Assembly (NCBI GenBank): GCA_012295275.1
Contig: CM022672.1
Location: forward strand, 109,568 to 169,567
Origin: Chrysomallon squamiferum
Taxonomy: Eukaryota > Mollusca > Gastropoda > Neomphalida > Peltospiridae
DNA length: 60,000 nt
Direction: 5' to 3'
The translations under genes were made by a program, and so were the position numbers. This document shows, piece after piece, positions 45,506-56,561 of this stretch. Each line of letters starts with the position of its first letter. The first letter of the stretch is position 1. The notes beneath the pieces were generated by a model. The model searched no databases. It was not told where the DNA came from and was given only the letters and a program-made list of their open reading frames with translations.

Positions 45506-48500
45506 GTCATTTTTGGTAACAGTCTGTTTTACTACAAATGTAAACTATTCCTATCATGTTCAATAGTATTTTTCTGTAAAATCAAGAACTAGGAAAGTTT
45601 GAGATAGTACAGACATTTATGTTCAAATTGGAAATTGGTTTGTGAAGTAGCTTTATCCCTTTTCAGTTTTCAACAGCTAATTTATCTTCATAAATTAATT
45701 ATTTCAAATGATCTCTGAAATTCAATAAATTTATAGACCAAATAAGCATTATAATATTTCATAGTATATAGAGAAAGAACTATTGCAATGAATTAATCCA
45801 TTTCTAAATTTATTTCAAGCTGATGAACCCTCCATCTAACATGCTTAGCAAGAAAAGGTTTTTCAAGACATTGATGAAGAGGGCCAGATGACTTTTTACT
45901 GACAGTTGTAGGCCTTAGTTAAAAACAAATAAAATAAAAAGGAGACACTAATAATTATTATTTGATAGTGAGAGGGAGGTGCTGAGAAAAATACTTTATA
46001 TAGTTTTTTCAATTTTAATTTTTTTTTTTGATATGTGTCTGGAAGAGGCATTCTACAATGAATTCTGTTCTTGATTAAATACAAAATAACAGTTACTAAA
46101 TAGCTCATTCTGTGTCAAATCAGCCCCCACATTTTAATCTCACCATCTTATATTTTTCTGAAATTTGGTACAACATAGCATAACTAGCACAGATCTTAAC
46201 TGGTGCAGTAGTTTTGAAGTTTTAAAGAGCCCTGAAATTTTGGAATTGTGCTTCTAAAATGGATGTGAACACCACTTTTAATACCATTCTATTTTTGTAA
46301 ACACTAGATTTTTAATAACTGAAAGCTAATTTGATAAAGATTCCAAATCTGTCATTAATTTCTTTTTGGATAAATTCATCAATGTCTTGAAAAACCTTTT
46401 CTTGCTTAGCATTTGGGTAAGCTAGCTAAATTTTGCTGATCTTAAATTTGATCTTGTGGTCCACATTTCCACAAAAATATCTAAAGTCTAAATTAAACAC
46501 CAAGATGTTACCTACAACATACAAAACTCCAAACAAGTTATATTTTTAGTTAAGTAGCAAATTCAAAGATGGTGACATTAAACTCGATGGGTGATGTCCC
46601 AATTGTTACATGTATATAAAAATTCTATAAATTAAGAAATTGATCTATAAAAAAAAAGTAAATAAATGAAACAATATAAATCCCAAACAAATCAGAAGAT
46701 ACAAACTACATAAATAATAATGTTCAAACAAGCATAATATTACAGTAATTTGATATTTACAATTCAATAAGACGTGTATGTTTACAAAAGTATTTACTAT
46801 CAAAAATGTTGATAAACATTTTTGATAAAGTTCAGGCTACCTAATTTGAAAGTGGATGAAACGTAAGTCATACTATCATGTTCAGTTACATGAAAGCATA
46901 TATTAATAGAGATATGCCAGCCATTAAGTTTTGGTGTATTTATATTTACACTATTACATGTCAGTAACCACGATGTATGTATGAGTGACCACAATTTCTA
47001 GCATGTTTTACTATGTCCAGTCATGCAGTGAATTACATGTGATATAATTTCTAAGTGCACAGAAGGAAAAATTGAGAACCAATGAAAGTTTCTTTTGAAT
47101 TGAACTTCGCAGGATTCCCATGATTTATTCAACTAAAATAGAAATTCCAAAGCTGTTGTAGTTGTTATTTACATGTCATGTGTATGAAGTAACTTAAATA
47201 AACTATCTTTTCAAGTTTTGTCTGTGCAATTGTGTTTATTTTAATTTTTACAGTCAGTGAACTGAGCTGAACAGACTTTGTCTGCTTTCTTCACTTGTTG
47301 ATAGACTTGTTACATGTTACATTCTTATTGACATGCTTAGAAACATTTTGATTTGTTTTTGTTATTAGTTTGTCAGGTTAATTTGCATCATTTTACTCCA
47401 GATTTTTCAATAACTGTCAGCTTGAGAAATAAATGTGTTCAGTGATAATAGATTTTGTAGTTCCAAAAACCATTGCAAGTGCTACAATAACAGTTAAAAA
47501 TTTACCCCTACAACCAAAAGCATGTTCCAAGACATTAATTTAAAAATCAGTGAAAGCTGCAGTTAATAATTACAATACATCTCCAAGATTCCCAGTTGTA
47601 CATTTGAAGCTCTTAAAGATGTGTGTATATGTGCTTACTGGATAAAGCATATTTCATAGATTAGGGAATTCAACTTGTTCTCTTTCTGTTATTTTATTTA
47701 ACTTAATGTTAAAAAGTTACAGCCACTCTCTTTCATAGCATTATTTCCTAATGTAAATCAATAACAAATATCTCTTTTTATTTATTTTTTAATTTTTTTA
47801 AACTTAAAAAAATCTATTACTCATTATATGCATTGTTGAAGAAAAACAACAACAGAAAACCTCATGAAAAAACGAACAAAGAGCAAAATAAAAACGATTA
47901 ATAAACCCCATCTATGTGTAAATTCTTAAAATATAATGAGACTTTGGGTGAATTAATTAGTTTTAGTTATTCTAATCTTCAAAATATTTTCTCTGTAAAT
48001 ATTTTGGGTAACCATGAAGCTGTGTCCGATATGTATATTCATAAAACTAAATTTAAATTACTCATTTTATTTGTAGGGTGGAGAGAGACAAAATTCAAAT
48101 AAAATCAGATACAGCTGATATTCTTTAAACAGTGCCATAGAGCACTAATTCAAAATAATAGAGATGGCTCTAAAACTTCTGTAGGAATATTATCTTCCTT
48201 AGCCACTTTGCCAGGAAACATCATTACAGTCAACTTCAGTATAACCTGATAACCATGTTAACATGTAGCAGAATTGTGTTACTACAGAGGAGAAAACACA
48301 AAGACTTGATGGGTTAAACTAATGTTAACTGTTAGATGTCATATGCAAGTATTAGCTGTGTATACATAAGTATTAACTGTCAGTGTCATTTATAAATAAT
48401 AACAATCATGGTTATGTATAAGTAGCTGCCACTATTATTTATGAATTGTGAGCATCATCATTTTATGTAATATAACATTAACACTTGTTGCTACATATAA

Positions 48501-48737
48501 AAACTAGTATTGTCTGCTAAACATGAAAAACAATTCTCAGGTATATATAAATACGTATTACTGTCACTGTCACATGCTAATTATATATTACATGCATAAA
48601 TAAATATCAGCTCGTAATGTATTTGATACTTTATATACATGCACACAACCATACACACAAACACACACACACACACACACACAAAGCAGTTACTGAAAAA
48701 GAGGCAGATCAAACCAGGGTATATTGTTTACTTTCAG
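45506..48737 (+). other. spacer ZF17-ZF18 (3.2 kb)
   Basis: The longest exon-free gap in the zinc-finger part. AT-rich, with degenerate ATAAGTATTAACTGT-type repeats near 48320-48620 and a (CA)n tract at 48657-48682. No exon, alive or dead, recognised. Confidence 0.5.
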
Positions 48738-48938
48738 GTGGATAGGCAGGTGGAAGTGCTGACCTGCAGTGTTTGTAGGAAGGAGTTTCCAGCTATATTC
48801 AATCTGAAACAACACATGCAGAAACACTGTGAAGCCAAGTTTCCATGTATCTTGTGTGGAAAACTGTTTTCTTTCAAAGCTGCTGCAAAAAGACACATGC
48901 TAAAATACTGTAGTTTCCGATCTCAGTTGTTCAGTTAG
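48738..48938 (+). CDS. alternative terminal exon ZF18 (C2H2 + C2HC pair)
   Basis: Acceptor TTGTTTACTTTCAG; phase 0; 66 residues starting VDRQVEVLT. Finger 1 is CSVCRKEFPAIFNLKQHMQKH; finger 2 is CILCGKLFSFKAAAKRHMLKYC with four residues before the last Cys. Finger 2 resembles ZF15 (SFKxAAKRH). Confidence 0.92.
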   Translation: MDRQVEVLTCSVCRKEFPAIFNLKQHMQKHCEAKFPCILCGKLFSFKAAAKRHMLKYCSFRSQLFS

Positions 48939-49893
48939 CAGAAATGTTAATGTTTAAGACTTCAGATGTATAATACATTTATGTGAATAGAAAAATTACC
49001 ATAATGCAAGTGCATTAAAGATTATCATTAAAACATTAGCAGAAAATATAAAAAAAAAAAAAAAAAAAATTTTTTTTTAAATTCTGAATTGTTGGTGATA
49101 TACAGCAGGAAAATATTTTATTCATATTTCTGTTTCATTTTTAATGTTTATAGAGAATAACACAATGACTTTGGAACCAGAATGTTTTTATTGACGTTTA
49201 GTACACACACAACTTAAAGTTTTTTATTTTTTATCAGGCTTGGACAGATTCCTGGTAAGCACTTTTGATTTTGTTGAAATCTAACAACTGTCCACACTGT
49301 TTCTCTTAGACACTTAGACATAGCCTCATACAAACATTTACCTGTACACTTTCTTCTCACACTAGTGATAGAGTAAGATAGATTATTTATTAATTAGTTA
49401 ACAGGATGTCATGCAAAAGCCTTCTTTAACTGATAAATTACCCACACATTTGTTGAAAATATGAAATATTTGTTATTAAATATCAGGTCCTGTTCACATT
49501 TATATAAAAAGGCATTATATTCCTTCTTTTTTATGTTATATCAAACTGGCAAACAATTTTCAGTAAAAAGCAAAACGTGTGCAAACTGGAAAAATAATGT
49601 TGTCTCCAACCATTTTACCAATTTGAATCCAGCATGATTATTATTTTAAAACTTTGTCATGTCTTGCTAAACTTTGTTATCAGTGATTTAAACTTTTTCA
49701 CTGATATTGATATAATTATGATAATATTAGACTCAAGCTATTGTCCATTTTGGTACAAAAATTTGTTTTTTGTTTTAGTAATCAAATTAACCCATGAAGT
49801 ATATGTTTGTTGTATGATTGTTTTTATCTATTTATTTAACAAACATGAAACACAGATTGACATCCACTATATAAAACTCTATTTGTATTTCAG
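48939..49893 (+). other. spacer ZF18-ZF19
   Basis: AT-rich; a poly-A/poly-T palindrome-like run at 49049-49079. No exon recognised. Confidence 0.5.
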
Positions 49894-50088
49894 GAGACTT
49901 CTACTCATGGCAGCTTTGTGTGTTCTCTGTGTGCCAAACTATTCCCTGCCATTTATAACTTAAAACAACATATGCAGAAGCACAGCCAGTTGGGATTCTC
50001 CTGTGTTTTATGTCATGCAAACTTCAGATTTAAATCTAGTCTCCATCGTCACCAAAAAGCAACCTGTCCATTCCGTATAAAACACTAG
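49894..50088 (+). CDS. alternative terminal exon ZF19 (C2H2 + C2HC pair)
   Basis: Acceptor TTTGTATTTCAG; phase 0, starting ETSTHGSFV; 64 residues to TAG. It has no ATG or splice-independent start, so it is easily missed. Finger 1 is CSLCAKLFPAIYNLKQHMQKH; finger 2 is CVLCHANFRFKSSLHRHQKATC, where the usual CGKSYSF is replaced by CHANFRF. Closest to ZF18. Confidence 0.9.
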   Translation, partial: ETSTHGSFVCSLCAKLFPAIYNLKQHMQKHSQLGFSCVLCHANFRFKSSLHRHQKATCPFRIKH

Positions 50089-50861
50089 TGTATTATCAGT
50101 TCCTTTTCACATTATATTTAATGTCCATTTTATAAATGACATTAGTACACCAATGTCATGTACAACGTCAGTTCATTAGTACATTGTTGATACAGCATTC
50201 AAAGTCAGTACATTGGAAGAATGTACAACACATGAAGTACAAAGTTAATGCACAGGTACAACATCAGTAAAACATAAAAGGTCAACATTAGTAGAATATT
50301 AATATTAAGTACAAAGGCAGTATATTGGTACAACATGATACATCAACATTGTTAATAGGTTGATGAATAGTCAGTATACAGTGTCAGTATCTGACACATC
50401 AGCAAGGTGTTAACAGGTTGTCACAAATGAAACTTATAAAACAAGATATCTTTTATCTAAAATATGTTGCTGGGGCATTACTTAAAGTGGTACTTAGGTA
50501 GGTGGGGTAGTGGTATAAAACATTTTTAGTTCTGTATTCTCAGAGCAGTTTGAACTGAAAACAATTTTTTGGTTTGATAGTAGAGTCTCATAAATTAATC
50601 CATTGTTGTATATAAATAGCTGTAGTTCAGATTTTGATTATGATGATAATAAAGGTTTCTACACATTGAGTTGACATTGTTTCTGTTTTAAATTAACATT
50701 GTGTTTAATGGTCATATTTATAAATGGCAGAAGTTTCAGTGATGGATCATATAAATGTGTGTTTAAATGAATTCTTCTGTTTTATTTTCAGAGTACATTA
50801 CAGTTTTATTTACAGGGTTTAATGTAAATTTATTGGAAACATCAAATTGTTTTACTTTCAG
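50089..50861 (+). other. spacer ZF19-ZF20
   Basis: Degenerate repeats built on GTACAAAGTCAGTACATTGG at ~50130-50400. AATAAA near 50650. Two further acceptor-like CAGs (near 50791 and 50815) precede the real one. Confidence 0.5.
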
Positions 50862-51035
50862 GGTTCAGCCAACCCAACATGTCCAGTTTGTGGTAAGAAG
50901 TTCCATGCTTTAATCAATGTGAGACAGCACATGGAGAAACACAGTGCATCTCGCTTTCCTTGTCGTAAATGTGGAGCCAGCTTTTCTTTCAAATCAAGTC
51001 TGTATCGACATATCAAGCGTTGTGTTTATTCTTAA
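50862..51035 (+). CDS. alternative terminal exon ZF20 (C2H2 + C2HC pair)
   Basis: Acceptor TTGTTTTACTTTCAG; phase 0; 57 residues, the shortest tail, starting GSANPTCPVC with almost no leader. Finger 1 is CPVCGKKFHALINVRQHMEKH; finger 2 is CRKCGASFSFKSSLYRHIKRC. AATAAA is at 51764. Confidence 0.92.
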   Translation, partial: GSANPTCPVCGKKFHALINVRQHMEKHSASRFPCRKCGASFSFKSSLYRHIKRCVYS

Positions 51036-51763
51036 CCCATGATGAATAACCACTGAAAACTATATGAACCATATAGTAATCTGGATATTTGAATATAAAA
51101 CAAAGGCCAAGAATAAGATACCAGTTTATACCTGAAATTCATTTATATTTCATATAGTGATGGATTGCAGGCAGTTTTGTGTAATGTGTAAAACTACTTT
51201 GGGCATAAAATGAAATTTGAGCACACAAAACAATATATGAAACCTTCAAGTTACCTGGGCTGCTCAAGAAAGGTTATGAATAAGGAATCCTCAAGCTGAA
51301 CTAATTCATTGAGAATTAGACTTGTTATTGGTGAGCCCTGTGGTTCAGTCATCACCAAAACTAAGATACTCGTGGTGTTTTCAGTTCTATTTATGTTTCT
51401 ATAAAGCTTTATTCTGTTGCAGCTTCTTTACCACAAGAACAAAAAACTAATAAGAATGAGTGAAGACATTTCAACACATTTTAGTATTCAGACTTACCAT
51501 CTGTCACACAAATATAATATAATAGTGGTTAGAGAAAGAAACTGGTTGACTGAGATTTACAACATTACTCATCAATTCTTATAAGGAATCACTCTATTGC
51601 AGCTCTGGCTAGAACTGGAAGTATTACAACAAGTACATTATAAAGAACTCACATTACTGTAAAGGAATGATTATACTCAATTAACTGTAAATTGTTGATA
51701 AACCTGAATATTAGATATTTATGACAAACTGCACATACTAATGTTATAATGTTTATATTTTAC

Positions 51764-51769
51764 AATAAA
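51764..51769 (+). promoter_or_regulatory. poly(A) signal AATAAA
   Basis: About 730 nt past the ZF20 stop and followed by a GT/CT-rich stretch (CTCTCTCTGGTGTTTTTT). Good candidate end of the ZF20 transcript. Confidence 0.5.
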
Positions 51770-52343
51770 AGTAATCTGCTCTCTCTGGTGTTTTTTTTTT
51801 TCTTTTTTTTTATTTTTTATTTTTTTATCTTTCCAACTTGAAAAATATTCAATTTTGATTGCTTATGTTAGGGTAATTTATCTAGTGTGACTGATAGGTG
51901 GAAGATTTGCCCTGCTGACAGCATGAAATTTCTTATGATAATATTTTAAAAGAGACAAATCCAAATTTAAAAGAAGTCATACTGGCAGAAGTACTAGTTC
52001 AAAATCCCACCAGGGGCAAGAAGTTTGTAGTGAAGTTTCAAAAGGATTACCTATAGGTGTCTTAACCCAATCTATCAATCATACATTAATAAATTTCTTT
52101 GCTAAAGCAGCAGAAATCTCTATCAATCAACAGCAGACATGATCCTTTAATAGAAAATGACAAAAACAAACAAATGGGTCTTAAGAACTGACTACTCTTC
52201 TCTTGTCACACAAAAGCCAATAAAGTACCAAATGACCAGCTGTGTTACTTGATCTGTGATATTTTTGGTGTGGTCATTATATCCTCAGCTGGCTTTTTAA
52301 AAAATAAAACTACAAAGATGTATTTCTCTGTATTCAGTATTTT

Positions 52344-52608
52344 ATCTCATACATCACTGTCTGACTACATCATCTCATACACATCACTACCAGACTACTT
52401 CATCTCATACACTTCACTATCAGACTATTTTATCTCATACATCACTATCAAACTACTTCATTTCATACACATCACTACAGACTACTTCATTTCATACTCA
52501 TCGCTATCAGACTGCTTCCTCTAATAATAGCTATCAGACTGCTTCATTTCATACATCACTATCAGACTACTTCATGTCATACATCACTATCAGACTACTT
52601 TATTTCAT
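52344..52608 (+). repeat. minisatellite array, forward orientation
   Basis: About eight to nine units of ~28-32 bp built on CATCACTATCAGACTACTTC and ATCTCATACA. It is the reverse complement of the unit at 53183-54107. Confidence 0.93.
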
Positions 52609-52725
52609 TAATTAACCACACTCTAATAGCTCTCAGTGTGACAGCTGCTTTCTCCTTCATAATTAATATTTAAATGAAACATACAAGTAATTATTTATTT
52701 ACTTTAATTTTGTTTACTTTGACAG

Positions 52726-52772
52726 ACGCAAATTAAAGAAGAATATAAAGATGAGCTGACTCTGACACAACA
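52726..52772 (+). CDS. 47-nt mini-exon TQIKEE (phase 0 in, phase 2 out)
   Basis: Acceptor TTTGTTTACTTTGACAG and a consensus donor (ACAACA|GTAAGT). The 47 nt read T-Q-I-K-E-E-Y-K-D-E-L-T-L-T-Q plus CA. It accepts exon 2 in phase 0 and delivers phase 2, which fits both downstream zinc-finger exons: each starts with A, completing CAA (Gln). It contains IKEE, a SUMO-type consensus also present in the exon 2 linkers. Without it neither ZF21 nor ZF22 would be in frame with exon 2. Confidence 0.75.
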
Positions 52773-53182
52773 GTAAGTATATTCACGTTCTTCCGTTTTC
52801 TTTTTTTCCACAGAAATATTTAATTTCTAACATACAGCCAAACCAACCAAATCACACAAAAGGACCCACAAGAAGACAATTATATAATAATAAATACAAT
52901 ATTAAATAAAATTAATGAAAATATATGTAACAATAAATATTTTAAAATATATAAATAAATAATACAAAAATAAACATGAAAACAATTTGAACATTTCATT
53001 GTTTTGTTCACAACATTGTCATTTTCCTTTAATACCTGTATACCTTCCTTATTTTAAGCACAGCAAAAAAAAATAAATAAAATAAAATAAACAAAATAAA
53101 TAAATAAATAAAATTTAGTATTAGTTGAATATTTTGCTGATAAATCTGTTTTTATTTTTACGATATCATAGGCTACTTGAAT

Positions 53183-54107
53183 TGTCTGATTGTGATGTAT
53201 GAAAATACTATTGTGTGATAGTGATCTATGAGATAAAGTAGTCTGACAGTATTGTGTATAAGATAGTCTCATAGTGATGTGTGTGAGATAAAGTAGTCTG
53301 ACAGTATTGTGTATGAGATAGTCTCATAGTGATGTGTGAGACAAAGTAGTCTGACAGTGATGTGTATGAGACAAATTAGTTTCACAGTGATGTGTATGAG
53401 ACAAAGTAGTCTGACAGTGATGTGTATGAGACAAAGTAGTCTGACAGTAATGTGTATAAGATAAAGTAGTCTGGCAGTATTGTGTATGAGATAGTCTCAT
53501 TGTGATGTGTATGAGACAAGGTAGTCTGACAGTGATGTGTATGAGACAAATTAGTTTCACAGTGATGTGTATGAGACAAAGTAGTCTGACAGTAACATGT
53601 ATGAGATAGTCTCATAGTGATGTGTATGAGACAAAGTAGTTTGACAGTAATGTGTATGAGATAGTCTCATAGTAATGTGTATGAGACAAGGTAGTCTGAT
53701 AGTAATGTGTATGAGAAGGTAGTCTGATAGTAATGTGTATGAGATAAAGTAGTCTGACAGTGATGTGTATGAGACAAATTAGTCTCACAGTCATGTCATA
53801 TGAGATAGTCTCATTGTGATGTGTATGAGACAAAGTAGTCTGACAGTAATGTGTATGAGATAAAGTAGTCTGACAGTGATGTGTATGAGACAAAGTAGTC
53901 TGACAGTAATGTGTATGAGACGAAGTAGTCTGTAGTGATATTTATGAAATAAATATATTGATAGTGATATGAATGAGATAAAGTACTTTGACAGTGATGT
54001 GTATGAGATTGTCTCATACATATCACTATGAGACAAAATAGACTGACAGTGATGTATACGAGATCACGTAGCATGACAGTAATGTATATGAGATGAAGTA
54101 GTCTGTG
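53183..54107 (-). repeat. minisatellite array, inverted orientation
   Basis: About 30 units of ~28-32 bp built on AGTCTGACAGTGATGTGTAT and GAGACAAAGT. This is the reverse complement of the array at 52344-52608. Higher-order variants alternate (GAGATAGTCTCATAGTGATG units). Confidence 0.95.
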
Positions 54108-54469
54108 AAATGATCTGGACAGTGTACAAAGAAGTTAAAAAAGAAAACAATGATGGACATTTCTCATTAACTCTTAGTTTAAATTGTTTGTCTGAAATCT
54201 GTATCAGATGGAGTATTTTAAAATCATGTGAAATAGTTTGAGACAGCATGTGTGGTGTGTATGACAGAAAGAAGTCTCACTCTGTATCAGATGAAGTGTT
54301 GTTGTCTAGGTGTACCTGGAAACTTATATATGTGTATGTATGTGGTAATATTTTCTTGATCTATTTCATAATATAGCCTTGATGTACTGATGAAGGTGAC
54401 AGACAGCTTTATAAATAATATAATCATTGATGTATATATACCAGGAGTGTACATAATATGCTCAATGTC

Positions 54470-55190
54470 ATACAGGATAAAGTATTGGGTGGCAGGCAGG
54501 AGGGTACATAATATGTTCAGTGTTGTATGGGATAAAGTAGTAGGTGGCAGGCAGGAAGGTATATAATGTTCTGTGTTATACATGATGAAGTTGTAGATAG
54601 AAGACAGGAAGGTACATAATATGCTCACTTTTGTACAGGGTACAGTATTAGGTGGTAAGCAGGAGAGCAAATAATATCCTCAGTGTTTTACATGATAAAA
54701 TTGTAGATAGAAGACAGGAGGGTACATAATGTGATCAGTGTTGTACAGGATACAGTATTAGATGGCAGGCAGGAAGTTGTATAATATGTAGAATGCTGTA
54801 CAGGATAAAGTAGTAAGTGGCAAACAACATTATAAATAATATAATCATTGATGTATAGCAGGATGGTACGTAATATATTCAGTGTTGTACAGGATATAGT
54901 AGCAGGTGGAAGTTAGGAGGTACATACCATACTCAGTGTTGTATAAGATAAAGTAGTAGGTGGCAGGCAGGAGGTACCTAACACACTCAATGTACAGGAT
55001 AACATAGTAGGTGGCAGTTAGGAATGTACAAACTATACTCAGTGTTGTACAAGATAAAGTAGTAGGTGGCAATTAGGAGGTACAGTGTTGTACAGGATAA
55101 AGTGTTAGGTGGCAGTTAGGATGTACACAACACTCAGTGTTGTACAGGATAATGTATTAGGTGACAGGCAGGAGGGTATATAACATACTG
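54470..55190 (+). repeat. ~55-60-bp minisatellite
   Basis: About 12 degenerate units built on GTACAGGATAAAGTAGTAGG, TGGCAGGCAGGAGG and TACATAATATACTCAGTGTT, ending just before the ZF21 acceptor. Confidence 0.93.
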
Positions 55191-55203
55191 TTCTTTGTTT
55201 CAG

Positions 55204-55444
55204 AATGGATGAGCGCCTGCCTTATGTTTCACTTGACGATGATGTAAAGGAACAGTTTTCTTGTCGTACTTGTGCTAAAACATTCCGTCAGCGGCGAAAC
55301 TTGATTCGTCATCACAGGAGTGTTCACCAGGGCTTGCTTTTCACTGCCTGTCCTCAGTGTGGTCGTGTGTTTAGCAGAGAGGATGCTATGAAAGTTCATT
55401 TGAAATCAAACTGCAGTTTCAGAAATCATTCTACTGCTAGTTAA
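55204..55444 (+). CDS. alternative terminal exon ZF21 (phase 2; C2H2 + C2HC)
   Basis: Acceptor TTCTTTGTTTCAG|A. Joined after the mini-exon it reads Q-MDERLPYVSLDDDVKEQ (VKEQ is not a SUMO match). Finger 1 is CRTCAKTFRQRRNLIRHHRSVH; finger 2 is CPQCGRVFSREDAMKVHLKSNC. Finger order matches the main array but the sequences are a distinct subgroup: finger 2 lacks SYSFKS and the finger-1 spacing is H-x4-H. Mini-exon plus this exon is 288 nt, exactly 96 codons with the stop. AATAAA near 55533. Confidence 0.85.
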
Positions 55445-56260
55445 CTATCATATACACAACATCACACAGACATGTAGATGATAAAAACATGAAGCAGTGC
55501 CAAAGAACATTTGTTACTTCAGAACAATCTAACTAAATAAATAACATGAAGTTCATACAGTCTGTTTATTATTTCTAAGATAAATGATACAAGTTTTAGT
55601 CTGAATTCAGATTATAAAATACAACTCATCTGTTTACTTTTATTAGTATAATTTATATCATATATTTCATAATCCTACCGATCCAAATCATGCAATTTTT
55701 GTTACTATTTTACTTTTGTTGTTTTTGTTTGTTTGTTGTTGTTTTGTTTTTTGTAATATATCCCACCTACTTCATTTTTTGCATTATGTATGTTTCCTAC
55801 TTCATGTTTATAGTAATCTGTCAACTGTTTTCATATTTCTATGTAATCTGTTTCTTTCCGTTTCATGTGTCTGTAACATGTCTGCAAACCACAAACCTGT
55901 TTGTAATGAGTGTCTCTATCATGGACACTTTATATTAATAGATGTAAAACAAATAGATAAATTGCACACTTTCAGTAATAAATACAAAGTATATGTATGT
56001 AATTGCTTGTGTGGATAATGTCCAATTTTTTTCATATTACATTCATCTGTGTGTGTATATGTATCTACAGACATCATCTTTCTACATTTTTTGACTTCAT
56101 AAATTTACACTGCATGTGTTGTTAGTTTATATTGTGTGTCTGTATATTACAATGTTCTATAAGTTTTATCTTTGTATGTCTGTACAATGGGTTTCATGAA
56201 CCTGTGTGCCATGCTGCTTCTGTCATTCATACACCGATATATGTTTTGTTTTCATTTTAG
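55445..56260 (+). other. spacer ZF21-ZF22
   Basis: AT/T-rich with GTTT and TGT-rich runs. The open frames here are low-complexity and not supported as genes. Confidence 0.5.
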
Positions 56261-56561
56261 AAATGTTGTTTTGCTGGAAAATACTGAGAAATGCTATGAC
56301 TCCATAGAACAACCAAGTGAACGTCTCTGGTCATTACAGACTGCAGAGATGACAACACGACAGCATTGCAACCATTCTAAAAGAAAGGACTACAAATTTT
56401 CCTGTGATGTTTGTGGGCGAGCATTCGGCCGACGTGAACACCTAGAAGATCATCGAAGGATGCACTATGAGCCAGCCTTGCCATGCAGTCGATGTGGTCA
56501 GATCTTCCGGTATTCCAGGAACCTGAGAGCTCACAAAAAGAAATGTAAACAAGCATTATGA
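56261..56561 (+). CDS. alternative terminal exon ZF22 (phase 2; C2H2 + C2HC)
   Basis: Acceptor TTTGTTTTCATTTTAG|A, phase 2, so it is an alternative to ZF21 after the mini-exon (47 + 301 nt = 116 codons with the stop). A ~46-residue leader starts NVVLLENTEKCYDSIEQPSE. Finger 1 is CDVCGRAFGRREHLEDHRRMH; finger 2 is CSRCGQIFRYSRNLRAHKKKC. It shares RR-x-x-L with ZF21 and appears to be a sister of it. Last exon of the array that I can see. Confidence 0.85.

Larger units (their letters stand above)
51036..52725 (+). other. spacer ZF20 to mini-exon
   Basis: Holds AATAAA (51764), a T-rich run (51790-51826) and the first minisatellite array (52344-52608). No exon. Confidence 0.55.
52773..55203 (+). 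other. intron between mini-exon and ZF21
   Basis: Filled mostly by two minisatellites (53183-54107 and 54470-55190). Many long open frames on the - strand here are translations of the repeats, not genes. Confidence 0.7.

Noticed and set aside
53054-54074. Several long - strand open frames (CQTTLSHTHH-type peptides)
   Set aside because: They are translations of the ~30-bp minisatellite in different frames.
54287-55072. - strand open frames of 75-127 codons
   Set aside because: They lie within the ~55-60-bp minisatellite and the adjoining repeat-like DNA, repeat the same peptide pattern, and have no splice context.
55690-56018. Hydrophobic + strand frames resembling membrane segments
   Set aside because: They arise from T-rich DNA (Phe/Leu/Cys codons) and lie between two terminal exons; no other support.
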